A stretch of 64,000 nt of DNA from Cardinalis cardinalis (lineage: Eukaryota; Chordata; Aves; Passeriformes; Cardinalidae): NCBI GenBank assembly GCA_014549065.1, contig JACDOX010000084.1, positions 2,533,533 through 2,597,532 of the forward strand, read 5' to 3'. The notes under the pieces were generated by a model that saw only the letters and a program-made list of their open reading frames with translations, was not told the origin of the DNA and ran no database searches. Below, piece by piece: positions 37,401 to 52,200 of the stretch; the first letter of the stretch is position 1, and each line of letters begins with the position of its first letter. A program made the translations under genes and the position numbers.

Positions 37401-39290
37401 GTTAGTAACCAAAAGCCATTGCTTGTGAGCGGTGCTTCAAAGTAAGGACATCAGAACAGCAGCACAGCTTCAGGCCTTGGGTCCCTCTGCCCCATGATTT
37501 GTTTTCTGACNGTGCCACAGGCAGTGACAGATGGAGGAATAAGGTTGGAGCAAGAGCATCCAATGCTCCTCTCTTCCAGTATTGAGTGGTTTTCAGATTA
37601 TTTTTGAGTCTGACATACTACTTTTTTGTAANCCCCCTCTGGTGATCTCACTGATCTCTTTTAGCCCCCCAAAAGGAAAAAAAAAAGTGCTTTGGGCCTC
37701 CAAAACTATGCCAGCATAATGGTATTTGGGTTTTCCCCCTGTTTTATTCTCTGTATTTTTCACAATAATTCTTAATGCCAGATTTAGTTTTGTTGCTGCT
37801 AATCCAGCACTGAGTTTATAAAANATGCCTGGATCACCTGTCCCAGCCATGCTCCCTCCCACTTCTTGTGGACCTACTGACTGGCAGAGCATGGGGAACT
37901 GAAAATCTTTGACCTAAAGGAAACAGTATTCAACAACAACAAAAACACCAGTGTCACTAAAGTTTTTCTCATTCTGAACTAAAGTCCCAGCACTGTATCA
38001 GCTAATAGGAATAAAATTGACACTATCCCAGACAAAACTAGGACAGGATGAAAACTCATGGCTGGGTAGCAAAGATTTTACCTTCATGTTCTTTGAATTC
38101 ATGTGGTCCCCCTTCAAGCAAGGAATACTTGCCTGAATTAAAGGAGGGATGAAAGACCTGGAGAAGCCATGGGAAAAAAGGAGAAGCAGCTGTGCCTGGA
38201 GGTGGGAAGGCAGCTATGGCTGTGCAAGCTGGAGGGCAGCACCCAGTTTTCCTTCCAGCTGCGTGTCCTGTGACGGCATGGTACTTCATTGCCAGCTGGG
38301 GTTAAACCATGACACTGCCTTCACTTGCCTCTCAGAAGGCTCTTGAGGAAACACGGGCAGCCAAATGTTGAGAGAGGTAAATGAATGGTACGTGAGGTAA
38401 TCTGGTGGTTGCTGAGGGCAGGATGACTTTTCCCAGCACCTGCTGGAAGCTGCTGCCACGGCAGCTTAGCCCTGGCCCCGCACAGCACCCTGCGCAGCGC
38501 TTGCACAAAGCTGCCGGCGGATCTGGCCCTNGGGAACAGGCACGGTCAGTGCAGCCTATGCCAGTGAGACAGCAGCTGTCTGGATCTGTTTTCTTTTTTG
38601 TTTTTCTGGCTGTGTTTTGCATGTTTTTCCTTGATAGCTGTTACCTTCTGCTCTGGAAATTGTGTCGCAGTGTATTTCNCTGTGTGTTATACTTTGGGAA
38701 CATTTTCAGGGATGTCTCCAGAGCTTCCCATCCTGGCCCTGGCACCCCAACCCTCTTTTGTCCCCCTNGGTCCCAGCCACACCCCCTTGGCAGCCCTGAG
38801 GGCATCCCCAGGTACAGAGAAAAGATTTACAGCAAGGAAGAAAGTAGAAGTCGCTCATGAATAAAGAGAGCTGCATCCACTTTAATCTGACAGCCACACA
38901 ACTNCTTTCCCTGGCTTCTGACCAAGCTCCAAATTATTTTTTCCAGTCTGCCCCTGGAGCAAGGCTGCACAAGGAGTCAGTGAGGGCACCCTGAGCACTG
39001 AAACTAACTCCCCATGCCAGATCAGATCAGTGACTCTGTAGGAAGAGTTCTTCTTGGTGGGTTACCANCAGTGCTATGAATGACACCATGATCAGGCAGG
39101 GGGTTTCCTAGGAAAGATTTCTCCCTGACACTGTCATTGTGTCAGACCTTTGAATGCCCCAAACTTTGGAAGCTTGTCTATACAATGTGTGGTAATGAGG
39201 GATTACATTTGTGCTGCTCCCAGGGAAAAATAAATTATAAAATAAACTTTTAAAACAGAACAAAAGCTGCAGATTGATTTATATTGGAAA

Positions 39291-39345
39291 AAACCAAACC
39301 AAACCAAACCAAACCAAACCAAACCAAACCAAACCAAAACAAAAC
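39291..39345. repeat. (AAACC)9(AAAAC)2 pentanucleotide array
   Basis: Nine uninterrupted AAACC units (39291-39335) followed by two AAAAC units. The minus strand is (GGTTT)n, a regularly spaced GG array. Confidence 0.97.
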
Positions 39346-42300
39346 AGGCCTGGGCACGAATTTGAGAAGATTTGAACTGAATGCTCAGACTGTCCTTTAC
39401 CTTAAATGAGAACAATGAACATTAAATCAAAACCCAGTCAAAATTTGTCTGTTAATGCTCAATTATATGAGCCCTTCTATGTAATTATTTACTATATCCT
39501 TGCTTATCATGGGCACTGCAGCTTTTGGCTGTGGAGATGTGTGTGCATCCAACACTGGGATGAGCAGCCTGACTGGGGAACATCCAGCNTTTCCAAACCT
39601 GCTGCTGTTCACACACTGCACTGACCTTGTGCAGCTCCTAATATTTTGCTGCTCTAGGCAACCACCTGTTATGCTGTTTTGTTGCAGAGCCAGTCTGCCA
39701 TGGAAACACTTCCAGTCCACCAGCAATTGCCAGGCATTAGGTCATTGCAGAGATGTTAAATCGTGGCTTTAGGTGTCTGTGTTGGGATCCAAAACATGAA
39801 GTACAGTATTGCTTTGGGATTAGACTGCCTTCACTCTTGTTCATGACAAAGGAGCCTGATGTGACTTCCTCCTCATCACCTGAGCTTCTGTTTATGCTAT
39901 GGCAGGTAGAACCATGCACTGAAACCCTGACTGCAATAACTGTTGTTGTCTTTCATGCAACACAGTACTAAATACTGTACAAACCAGCAGAGCAATCACC
40001 CCAATGCCAACAGCAGCTGCCCAAGAGCTCAGGATGAGTGAGCTGCATGAGCTGCTGCCCTCAGGATGGCCAGGAGTGGGGAGTGAAGTGTGAGAGGTGT
40101 CATTGCAGGGTAGGCACTGTCACAGCGGCATTGTTTCACAGGACTGCAAGCCTTGCTCATGAGCAGCAGCGGAAGGATGACAAGGATTTGTCCCACTTGT
40201 TCTGCACACATACAACTTGTGGCCCTTTAAAGCCATCCTGTCTGAGCTCAGTGACTCCTCAAGAGGACACTGGAGAGGCAGAAAGGAAATAGCACGCAGC
40301 ACACGACTGTTTCCAAGCGAGAGGGTTCCTGGTAGAGAGCCAGGTGCTGATGCCCTGGCTGCGTGGCAGTCGATGGAGCTGTGTGGGCCCGAGCGCTTCT
40401 CCCTGTGTGGGTATAAGAAGGGTGCCTGTCCTCATGCAAACCAAAATAGGCTGTACTTATCTCCAAGTGGAGGTCTGCTATTCCACTTGTGCGCAGGATA
40501 CACAATACATCTGGAATAATTAATTTCTTAGCCTATTGTTACTTTCTTGTGTATCAGATGTTCGCTGCTTCTGAAGCCTGTTGACTGTATTCAATATCTC
40601 TTCCTGTTTAACTTCGTTATTCCGGTCTTAAACTTTTTTTTTCTTTTAAGGCACATCTTTTTATTTTTCCTTGAACTAGAGAATTTGCCTGAAGTATGGA
40701 TGAGTCACAGATACCATATTTCCTCTTCTCTGAAGCACATTTACATTTTTGAAGAATTACAACTGACAACGATCAGCCATACTTCCAAAATATCATTTCA
40801 GGGAGGAGAAAGGAGGAACAGTGATGCTGAAATCAGCCTGAAAGGTAAATGACTGAAAAGGGAGGGAGAGGGAGAAAACACGGAGCCTTAGAAGGGCAGC
40901 CGGATGCAGGCGCTCACTGCGCAGCGTTTGATGGTGGTGCCTCAGCTGATAACGCTCCTGCAATCAGAGACACTCTGTCATTCCTGTCAGCAGCCATTCA
41001 AGCATATCACCAGCAGCTCCGATTACAAACATCAGAAGCAAAAGGAATACATATTGAGAAAGTAAATGCATTTCCTTGGCTCCTAGCCCAGCATTTTCTG
41101 AAGTGAGGGAAGGTTAGATATAATTGGGTGTAAAAGGTGCTGCCAATCCTGCATTACCCCATCAAAGCCATTGTACTTGTTTAGCTGGAAGAGAGTTCTA
41201 ATTCTCCTCATCACAGCTGCTGGTTTGGATTTGTCATGAAGACAATGTTGATAACACAAGAATGTTTTAGTTATTGCTAAGCACTGCTCAACATCAAGGT
41301 CTTTTGTGCTTCTCACCTGTTCGCCCAGCAAGTGGACCGAGGGTACACAGGAGGCTGGGAGGAGCTGACCCCAGCTGACCAAAGGGATGCTCTGTACCAT
41401 GTGGTGCAATACCCAGCAACCAAAATTAGGGGGAAAAGTTTCCCAGAGCTGCTGTTGCTTGGGCTGGCTGGGCATCAGTNGGCTGGTGGCAAGCAGTTAT
41501 GGAAGACTTTTTTACTTCACTGTTTCCTTTTCTTTTTACTTTTTAAACTGTTGCTATCTCAGCCCAGAGTTTTCTGGTTTTTGCCCTTCCCATTCTCTTC
41601 CCATTCCCTCTATGAGAAGGATGTGAATGAGTGGCTGGGTCGTGCTTAGCTGCCTGACAAGTCANAATAGCCTTATAGGACCAGAGCTGCCCCACGTTGT
41701 GGCTCTCATCTGAAGTATTACAGTAATGCATTTTTAAAGCCTTTCATTTTTGTCTCAAAAACCAACAGAAACTGTGGTTCCCAGCTTGTCTTGTGTCTTA
41801 AGCTGTTTCCAAATCAGGTCTTGTGGGTTTATTCATGACATTCGATGGATTTTTTTTGTTGAAGTTTGTTTGGTTTGCTTTTGTTTGTTTTTTTTATTTT
41901 TTTGCATAAAGCTGAAACAAGTACTTGCCTCATAAAGAAATCTGCTACTGAGGTCATTAAGGGCTAAAGTTTAAAGGGCTGCTATTGTCTTTGTCTTCTC
42001 ATTCCCAAATTCTAAGGCTGTAAGGAGTTCAGTAATGGAAGTCCTTTCTGTGAGTATCAGAGTGAAAATCAGGCTTCTCATACGCAGGCATTGACAAGAC
42101 AGGCTAATTCCAGCTGTCTCTTTCTGTGCATCAGAGTGCCTTACATAAAAGCCCATCAAGCACTCACCCCTATTAGAGAGCCCTTGTGTAGTGATTGGTG
42201 ATGGCACACTGCAGAGGGCTGGAGCCCCACAAAGGCTCCCCCTGACCTTCACCCACGACTGGAAGATCATGTTGCAATCTCACTGCACTGAACTAGTTAT

Positions 42301-43222
42301 TCCAGCAAATCTTTTGTATTGTTCTTTGGGACAAGGCAGGCTCTGTAGCTGCTCTTGTGAAGAATGATAGGTTGGGAGGGGTNTGTTCTTTGCTTCTGCT
42401 TCTGTGAGACTTCACTGCACAGCTNAAAGGTGCACATAACCATCCTTCTTCCTGGTTATCTCCTCCTTNCATGTCCTGCCTTGCCTCACCTGAAGTAACC
42501 AAAACATTATTAATTGTTCTTATTACCTATAGGCAGCACACAGGATTGATAGGGCAGGAAAGTGTGAGCACTCAGGTGCTGCATTGTGGCATGCTGGCTC
42601 CCTGGAGGCTTGCTTGGTGGGACACAGTCTGGNAGGGAAGGGACACAGGACAACAGGACAGAGTGAGATATTCACTATCCACTAAAAAAAAAATCTCTGT
42701 GTACTTGCTTACTTGGCTGAAGATCTGATAAATTCTGATAAATTTTAGAATACTGAGAAAAGCAGTGATGGAATGGTAAACACTGACTAATTAATTTTCC
42801 TTTTTTCAGGAGTTATCAGTGACCATTCATGGGTCCCGGTGCCAGTGGTAGTTTTTTCCCCAGGATTTAGCAACCTAAAGCACAATCCCTAGCCTCTGTT
42901 TGAGAGCCAGGAATAGTGGAAATGCAAGTGAGTACCAGCAATCAGCTGTCCCACCACCTCTGACCATAAGCTTGTTCGAAGTGGCACATGGTTGAAAAGC
43001 AGCAGGCAGAGTCTTATCTACGCTACATTTTCTTTTTGACAATGCTGGAGTTATAATGTGGGAAGAAGATAAAACCAAAATAAACAAGGGAAATCAGTTT
43101 TTCTCCTGGGTTTTAAACCAAGAGGATCTACTACTGCCAATTACTGTTGTCATGCCGGAATAACTTGATGTATACCACTGGGATAACAGACAGTGCAAAC
43201 AGATAGTTACTGAGGAAAGGAG
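39346..43222. other. Gene-free stretch 39.3-43.2 kb
   Basis: No supportable gene or named repeat. Moderately GC-rich around 40.2-40.4 kb and 40.85-41.0 kb, with a T-rich tract near 41.85-41.9 kb. Confidence 0.5.
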
Positions 43223-43278
43223 AGAGAGGAGAGAGGAGAGAGGAGAGAGGAGAGAGGAGAGAGGAGAGAGGAGAGAGG
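43223..43278. repeat. (AGAGAGG)8 heptanucleotide array
   Basis: Eight perfect copies of a 7-base homopurine unit, 56 bases with no interruption, preceded by further purine-rich sequence from about 43213. Confidence 0.97.
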
Positions 43279-46200
43279 CCTAGTTCACAAAGTTTTTGTC
43301 ACCACCACTTGTCCATTGTCTTTACCATCTCACTTGCATTAGTGCTGTTAAAGCCAGTAAGGTGGTGGGGACAGGAAGGACAGGACCCTGGTAGTCAGAC
43401 ATGAGAGAGGTGGAGCTGGAGCAAAGGCTGATGCAATGCAGCACAGCAAAACTCGAGGTAGAGATGGTCACATNCACACAGAGGAATGCCAAACTCCCAG
43501 GAGTGACAGCCGAGCTGCTTGACAGGGCTCACTTCCAGGTACTGAGGAGGTCAAGACAAAAGTGGGCTTCACGTACGCTGCTTCATTGCTCTCAGCCTCT
43601 TTGATGCTGATATTTCTGTGTCCTGTACCTCCAGTCTCTCCTGCCTTTGTTCTTTGGAGAACACCGTGCCTTCTCCCAGAAGGCACACCAGGTAGCTTAG
43701 CAGCCAGGATAAGCTTTTGTGCCTGAGGTTGCTTTGCATGTCAAGGGGTGGTGTTTACCATTGTATGNCTCTGTAAACAGTGGCACCCTGACAGGTGGTT
43801 TTCCTGCAGTGCTTTTGGAGCACCGACAGCCCTGAGGTGTCACCTTGCAATCTGGTCAGTTCTTTTACAGCAGTGCTTACCTGTGGTGCACTGATGTTCT
43901 GCAGTTGCTGGCCAGATNCACAACAGGATTCTTTACAAAGTAGAATGAGGGACGTGCTCCATTTAGCTCCTTTAACTAGGTCTACCACTTCTGACACACA
44001 CTGACAAGCGTGTCTGCGTGTATATACAATCCTGAATGAATTCCTGGTTATAATGTGCACCAAAGGTGTCCTTTTTCACTAGGGGACAGCCTCCACTCAA
44101 GACCATAATTCTTTGGAACAATTTTTGAAGTGTTAAATTCTGTCTCCAATTCTGCTTTGGAATAAATTCAAAGCTTTTCAAAGGAAAAGATGAGGTTTTC
44201 AGNTAATGCTGTCTCTGAAGAAATGGCTAGACTCCACCTTAAAGCTTCAAGACCTTCTGTTACAATTTTTATCAAAATCTGTATATTTTGATGAAGTATT
44301 CTTGCTTTGACTTAATCAGCATTTTAATAAAATGGCTGAAAACNGAAAATATTTTTATTCTTGGTGCACATCAATCAAAGTACATTTAGGATATCTGTTT
44401 ACACTCTGTGTTTGTTATGAGTTTAAAGATCACAAAGATGGGCCAATGTTTTAACACTTCAGATTGAGAGACTTTTTGAACTTCCTGCTCTGCACAAATC
44501 CTGCTCTTCCCCTTCAATCGGAAAAATTAATGCAGTGATTAACAAAGGTACATGTGAAACTGGGATATCTCCCTACAGATGGCAAAGGTTTCAGGAAGTG
44601 TTGTTTCCAGTAATTGAANATGGTGATATAATTTATAACTGCTCAGCCACAACTTTGCACAAATCAGACAAAATGGTCCTGATTACTTAGATTATCTGTT
44701 TATCACAACACCACAATCTTCTGACCAAAGATGATATTTCCCCTTTTATTTACAGCCTTCCAGGAGGCAAAAGATTTCTGAGAACTGGAACTTCTTGGCC
44801 TCTTACATCACTGCCAGTCTGATGGGCTGCCCTACAGGCTGCAGCACTTGCAGCACCAAACATCGTGTTGCTAAATCAGCCGTCCTGTGATACAGGGATA
44901 CATGCAATTTTTGCAGGTATATGCACATGAGTATGTGCCCACACATACAAGACAATAATTTGATGTGTTCTGTGTTTGAAAGAGATAATGTTTTCTTTTT
45001 TGTTTGAGTTTGTGAGGTTTTTTAAATCTGAATTGAGAAAGCAACTCCTACAGAATAAGAGCAGGGTTTTCTTGTAAATGACTCAAAGGTTGGTTTGTGG
45101 TTTGGTGGTTTGGGGATTGGTTAGCTTCTGGGATTTTTTCCCAGCATTTAATGTCCTCGGGTAATATAATCCCCATGCAAAATTATATTGCTGGTTCTAA
45201 AACAGGTCTGATTAGCTCCAGTGAAGCAGAACATTGATATGATAGTCTATTACATCTACTTTCTGTGTTTTAAAGCACTAGCACTGTGTTTAGCATTGAC
45301 TGAAACACAGGAGATAATGGGCAGCCCATTGACTGTCTCTGAGCTTGGGGTGGAGAAGGCAATCTGTTCAGTTCCTCACATAACACTGCAGCAGCTCTGC
45401 TGCTGAGCACTGTAGCTCCCTTCCTGTGTCATAGGTGCAGCTGTCAACACCACCCCTGCATTTGTCAAGTCCTTNGTCATTTGGGTTCTGGGGAAGGGAA
45501 AAAATTGAAATGTGACAACCCTGGGATTTTACCGTAGTAAAGTAACATCATGTGAAGTGCCCTGATATGGTTTTGTAGTCCCAACATACAAAACACTGTT
45601 AAAAAACCTAAACAGAAATCTTGATTTTCATACAAAACCAAAGAAACACTAAGTCTGTGCAGAGATTTAGGAGCAAGTGAGCTGCCTTCCCAGGAGCAAG
45701 GCTGTCCTCCAGCTTCACAAGAGACACAGAATTTCAGTGCAGGTGAAGCAGGTGGANTGGTTAGTGTGGAGTGCCAGGAGCACGCCTTCCTCACTGTACA
45801 GCTTGGTGGCCTGTCCTTCCCACTCCATGGCAGTCCTGGAAGCTCCCAGAAGAAGGGAGTGCTCTCTGCTTTGCTTTGTGGGAGCAAGTGGCAATCTCAA
45901 ATAAGCTGCAGCATTGAAAAAATAACCAGGTGATATCAGCCTTTTTTCAAAACAGGGAAACAAAAGATAAGGAGGGAAAAAAAAAAAAAGCTGGCCGCAT
46001 GGGAAAGTTTACCAGCGTGTGTAGAAAAGGCGGAACTCAGTTCCATAAAGGAAATAAACTAAGATGTACAGCACTCTCTGTAACATTTCACTTTGCCATT
46101 CAGGCAGGGCCTTTTTGAAGTCAGTGGGAGTCCTTCCACTGCTTTCAGGAGTTTTGGAACAGGACCATCCAATTGTTTGGGTTGCTGACACATAACTGGC

Positions 46201-49200
46201 CCTTTCCCTGTTGCTTTAAATGAATACTGCAAGGGAAAAGTATCAGATTCTCCTCTGCTCAGGAGGCACCTAATGTGCTGTAGCTGCACCCAAATGTGTT
46301 GCAGCAAATGGGTGCGCCCAGCTGCTCAGGGTTTATTTACCCATCCTGGCGCTGAGTTTACATCAGCACAGGAGATTGTGCAGAGGATGTGGCTATGGAA
46401 ACTGGACAGCAGGAAGNAATGACCTACCCTGCTGAGCAAGGGCTGCTTTGGAGCAACCTATTGCACTGGGAGCAGAGGCAGTCGTTAATCCTACCCCTTC
46501 CAAAAGAGGCTCCTTTTCAACACCTGCAGCTTTGGCAGAAGATTCTGACCTGTGACCAGCAGAGGGTTAGAGAGTTTAGAGGTACTTGCATGGTTTGGGG
46601 CAGGGTAGAAGTTGTGCTAATCTGTAGCTTAGAGGTCACAACTCCAGAAAAAAAAGTTGCTCAGCTACAAACTCTGGGAAATGCCATTCTTTTCCTCCNT
46701 CCATCTACAGAGGTGAGGGGGAGAAGAAGAAAGGAGATGGTCACAGATTAGGTTAGCAGCAAGGTTAAGACTGCAGGTTTCTATCGCACCGCCTGTTCAC
46801 ACTTTTCCCAATAGACTTTTATAAGTCTGAGTATACTGAGGGGAAAAAAACAAAACAACTCTGTTTTGGAATGCTATTAATTGTTTTTAAAATAAGACAA
46901 AACAAATAACTGAGCTCTTATTTTAAATGTATAAGTGAAAAGTGAGAGGCCCAATGTCTATCTAAATGTAGAATCATTCAGTGTGCCCAAAGTCAAAAGT
47001 GAACATTTGTTTTTCCTTAAGATACAATAAGCCACAGCATGTGTTGTTGGTTGTTGGGTGTTACAGGCCTGCTGCTTCAGACTATCCAGTGCTAAAGTAC
47101 TCTGCTGTGGTGCTCTGCTGCACCCTGATTGTTCTGTTTTTGCAATGTCCCTAGTTTGGGATGCTTCATGCTGATAGTTTAGTGTGTCCTTTACTTGGTA
47201 ACTGAAGGTGTTACTTGGAATTTTACTAGATGCTACTCAGTTCAGGCCAGCCCAGCTGCCACTGAAATAAAGACCACCTCTCTTTTGGGTCCACTGTTCT
47301 GACAAAACACGGGGGACTGGTGTAAAAGCTGAAGAAAACCATAATGACTTCTTAGGGCTCACAGGTAATAAGTATGGAACTGTTTTTGATGAAGTGCTTA
47401 GCTATGCAGAGGGTCAAGCAGAACACCCCTTCCTCTNACTGCATAAGCAATAAAAAAACCAAACAGAAGGTTTTAGAACTGATGGCTGTGCTGTGACTGG
47501 GACAGGCTACGAGCAACACCAGACTAGCAGGACAAGAAAAGAAGCCCCTGTCCTCAGAAGGAAGAGGCTTGGTTAGAAGAGATTCCAGGGAAAGTTCTGG
47601 AGTAGGAGTTTCGGAGTCCTTCTCAGTAGGAGGACTGAATTTCTTAAAGGGCATGAGATGAACCTCATTGACCCAAAGGTGACTGAGAATTGCCTACAGT
47701 CATGTTTACTTTGAATGACTGTGAGGGCCACANGCAGGCTAAGCACAGGTTTGTTCTCCAGAATGGCTTATACACATCCAGCTGAAGAAGGATGCCAGAA
47801 GTGAAGGAGAAAACTGTTACAGCAGCCTCCACTTGGTCTGACAAGAAATATGCTGAATGTCCAGCAAGGGATTTCTANAGGTGTGGTCACAGTTCCACTG
47901 GGAGCATGATGTAGGGGGTGGATGTGCATTAGGGCACACCACCCTGGTAGCTGAATTAAGGAGCAGTGTTTCACTCAACACTTGTGTGTCACCTAATAGA
48001 GGTTTGTAGCCAGGCAGGCTCCTCTTATAGCTACTGTGCTGCTTGGCTTGTGAGCCAAAATGTTGTTGTGCAGAAAGGGAAAAGTTGAGTTTTGATGTGA
48101 CACCTGTTTAGGAGTTTAAATGTATTCATCTCTCTATTATCTAAGCACACATTTTCCAACCATGGCCCTCTGAGCCCTCTTCTCTCACAAGGTGTGGTTG
48201 TGTTTTACAAGTAACCTTGTGCTGGCTAGCTGAAATATGAACCTACAGCCTTTAGACCAATAATGCCATACAAGTTGTAATGTTTTCCTCAGACTCTGGG
48301 GTATTGGTTAGCTGCAAAGCTGCCAAAGGACATTCCACAGTCAGAGGAAATTGAGTGTAGGTGGGCAGCCCAGAGCCCAAGTGCATACTTAATAAACTCT
48401 CCGTTATTATACTTAAAGGGGTGAGTCANACAATAATCATTCTGCAATCAAATTNACTGTGGAGTGTGTTGTTTTTTTCCTTTTAAGTCAAATGTCATGT
48501 AACAGTTGCCAATGCCTCCCAGAAGTTTAATTTCTGAAAGTAGAAGAAAATGAAGCAAAGCTAGCTAGCTGACACATCTACATGTGTGCAAATGCTACTT
48601 TAGCTGTGCACTNCTTGGTTTGGTTTATTTTTTATGTGCCATAAATAAAATATTCTTTTGTTGTCGGAGGCTGAGAGACTCTGGTAGAAAAAAAGGAGCT
48701 TAGACATCTTTCTTGCCTGATGCTAATCAGGGCTCTCTAGTATTAAGCAGGCCTTCAGTGCTGGGGAAGCATGCATAATATGCTCATAACTGGCCAGCAC
48801 TACCCACTGGGTAAGTAGGCAGTCACTCACAGGAGGCACAAATAAAATATCTATATATTGTGGATATACAAAGTATTTTTCCCCAAAGGATTAATCCAAT
48901 CTGGTGCAAGACAGAAATCGTTGGGGTTTTGTTATGCNTAAATCAAGTTTTTAAAGTAGAGAGCCTTTTCCAAGAGACCTCCTAGGACAGTGCCCAGTGC
49001 AACCAGCACAGATCATGACAAACTCCAAGTGACTGGCCCGTGGTGGCTGCCTCTGATCTCATGCTGATGATCAGCTACCCCTCTGCTGTTTTGGTGGGGT
49101 ATGATGACACTACAAGCAAATGGGCATGGGAAGAGCTCCTCANAGATTTTGAAGGCTTTGTGTGATCCTTGAGCTTTGCTGTCTGCCCAATACTCATGCC

Positions 49201-52200
49201 AGTCCTTTTCCAGAGCTTGCTATCCATGTGGCACACAAGAAAACCCCATCCCCCCCAATAAACAGTCCCAAAGAGAGTCTTCTTCCCAGAGATGCTCAGG
49301 GTTTCTCTTTCTCCTGGGTTTGTCTCCTGTGGTATTTCAGGCAGGGGAAGGGTGGAGNGGTGCTTTGGTCAGGAATGTCTTCCAGCTCTTTTCTTCTCCT
49401 GTAATGGAAGAATTTTAACTTAGGGAAGCCACTGAGGTCTTGCCCAGCCCAGTGCAGTCTCCATGAGTCACAGGCCAGCACCAGCTGACACATCTCCTTC
49501 AGCTATCAGAAAACAGCTTGTAGTCACAGAGGCAGAAATAGGAGAATACAAGGAGTATTCAGCAATGACAGTCCTCCCTTTTTACTTGATTATTTCTTGG
49601 ATTAACCTGTTTAAAAAGTCATTAATATCCTGACAGCATAAATTGTTTCATTTAGATGATGTTAGGAATTTGTTTTCTACTTCAAAGCCACTTTTCCTGC
49701 TCTCTGCTTTGTCCTTCAAAGACATCCTAGAAAAGCCAAACCTCTTCACTCCGTTGCAGAGTCTCCATGTTATCCTGCNTCACCTGTTGTCATAAACTAC
49801 ACCCCAAGGGAGCAGTAAGGCTATAAAAATGCTACCTAGCCNTGAGACAAGCCAGAAAACAGGTGCCCTTCTCAGCCAAGTGCCATTCTCCATTCATCCT
49901 GGGGGCGCTCGGTATTTTTATTGTTGGAATCAAGTGGTTCACTGACAACATGAATGGTGAGGTGTGGGGAGCTAATGGCTCTTTTGCTGAATATGCAAAT
50001 AATTTCTGCTAAGTGTAATGTGCTAATTATTAAGAAGGAGACAATCACTGCCTTTGTGTTGTGCACATAAACATTACAGCAGGCCTTGACTACACANTGG
50101 AGTCCCTTGAGAAGCACCTATTCTGGTTTGGTAATCCCAAATCCTGTACCTGGATGCCACTTAAGCATGTCCCTCCTTCTTGTTCTCCTAGTGCTTAGGA
50201 GCTATATCAGCAGGAAGGAGCTATTTTCAGAAGAAAATACCTTCCATTTTTGTGACTCAACCCCCCTCCTCCACAGGGAAGCTGAGGCAGGTGATGTATT
50301 GTGCAGGTGTCTTCTGGATGCTGGCTTAGATGAAGGGGCCCCCCAGCCCTGTGCAGCCACAGGGCACTTCCTGACATTGCTCATTGGAACAGCTATTTGT
50401 TTCATCATCTTTTCACCAAACCCAATTTTTCCCTCTGCCACTTCAAAACAATATTATTCTCGTGGAGGCTGCATTTCAGGGGTTCAGTGACCGCTGTATA
50501 AATTATCCTTTGTACCAAAATGTTTAAATGGCTGTTTTTAATTTGAAATGAGCAGTGCCACAAAAACTCCAAACATTGTCAGTTGCTGTTTTTACTTCCT
50601 TCNTTTGGAACAGGAATGAATGAACAGTTGGGATAAATAAGACTACATTACTCATGCCTTGTGTTCTTAACTAATCTGAATCTCAGATGAATGTTTTCCC
50701 CCTGCAGGACAGATATTGCTCTCTCTCTGGCCAGTCTGCAGCTTGAGTATCACATTCTGTTTGTTGCTTCTCCCCATGGATGCAAACTGATCTGCTGTTG
50801 TCCTTTGCTTGCCTCTCCACCCCCAGCACAATGCCTTGCCTTACATGCTGCACCCAGGCACTGCTTTAAGGCATTACCTTTTGCNTTTTCCTGTCTCAGA
50901 GTGCCTGCCAAAGCTGGCTCAGCTAGGACTGTGTCCATACTACNGAAGATAATAAAAGCTTTTCCATTAACATTAATGGAAGTTCAGTCTTCCTTTAACA
51001 TGCTGCTCCATATCCTGAAANCCTAGAAGCTAGTCTATCTTCCAGCCACCCGGGTTGTAGTAGCTAGTAATAGCTCACCAGTGCAGTGAGGCTTACAGAT
51101 GTACAAAATTTTTAATAGTCTTGCATCACTTTTAAGAACTACAAATTCTGGNGCCAGTTGTTCTTGGTTGTTATGTCAGTGGCCAATGCTTTTGCCTTGG
51201 CAACGTTTGTGGGGCCATCAAGTTATGCCACTCAAATGTGTCCCAGTAAAAAAACAATCACTGCTGGACAAAGCACAAAGGTCCTCCTCTGATCTCAAAG
51301 TGATCTCCACTGTCACAACCCAACAGACAAAGTGAGGGTTATTAAATGGTGAGCAGAGAGGTTTTCAGGGAACTGTGTTTCAATTTCAGTCTTCCATGAG
51401 TTGTAAAAACAGTAAACAGAGATGGCTATTTTAAGAATTCTGAAAGATCTCTTGTCTGCATCCTTTTAAATTAATGTTGTTTATTTCCATGTCTCATGTA
51501 ATAATCATAGAAAACTTCTGCTGTGCTTGCTAAGCCTGCTTCCTCTTCACCAGGTGATGTTTACCTATTAGTGCAGCTTGCACTAGAGGCGAATTCAGTG
51601 CAGCTGAATCCCAGGGTCTGCTCATTTTGTGGCACACAGCTCATTAGTCAATAGGAATTATGATGTCTCTGTTTAGAAGACCAGGTTAGTACTGTCTCAT
51701 TTTCAGACATCCAGTTTCTGTGGTCACTGAGAATCTCCTCATTGTTTGTTACCTTTCCTCTTAGTGTTATCTCATCTTCTTTCAAGGGTGTGACAGTCAC
51801 CTCTGCAGGGCAAAGGATCTCGGTAGGTAGGTTGTTTTGCTGATGGAAANCAAAGACATAGTGTAGCACATGGTGAACAGACTCTGAAGAGGTGCTTTTA
51901 CATCAGCACTTAGTGCTGAAGGTATGTGAAGAAAGAAAGATAAAATGTTGTCACTAGTGACAAAAGATCTTANATGAAATAAGGACAGAAAGACACGCTT
52001 GTAATCATAGAGCTAAAATGCTTAGGGTTTTTTTGTAGGTCAGACTGATGAAATACAAGATGAGACTTTGTAGCCCTAATGTTGGATGCAGGTGTGGTAG
52101 GGAGCAGTGACAGGGTATGACTGCTCCCTCTTTATGTGAGGGACATGTAGAGCTATGTTGAGTGGGGGAAGTATTTTCCACAGGATAATGGGATGAGAAA

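Larger units (their letters stand above)
30347..39290. other. Gene-free stretch 30.3-39.3 kb
   Basis: No supportable gene. An old CR1 relic lies near 32 kb. A GC-rich patch at about 38440-38540 (containing cagcgcttgcac and gccggcgga) has no splice-bounded match. The long open frame at 33173-33841 begins with TTG and reads like chance sequence. Confidence 0.5.

Noticed and set aside
38332..38860. Coding exon in the GC-rich patch (overlapping frames on both strands)
   Set aside because: Neither strand shows a family match or a convincing pair of splice sites; the open frames follow from high GC.
39291..39345. Interstitial telomeric repeat
   Set aside because: The unit is AAACC/GGTTT, not TTAGGG, with no canonical telomere unit nearby.
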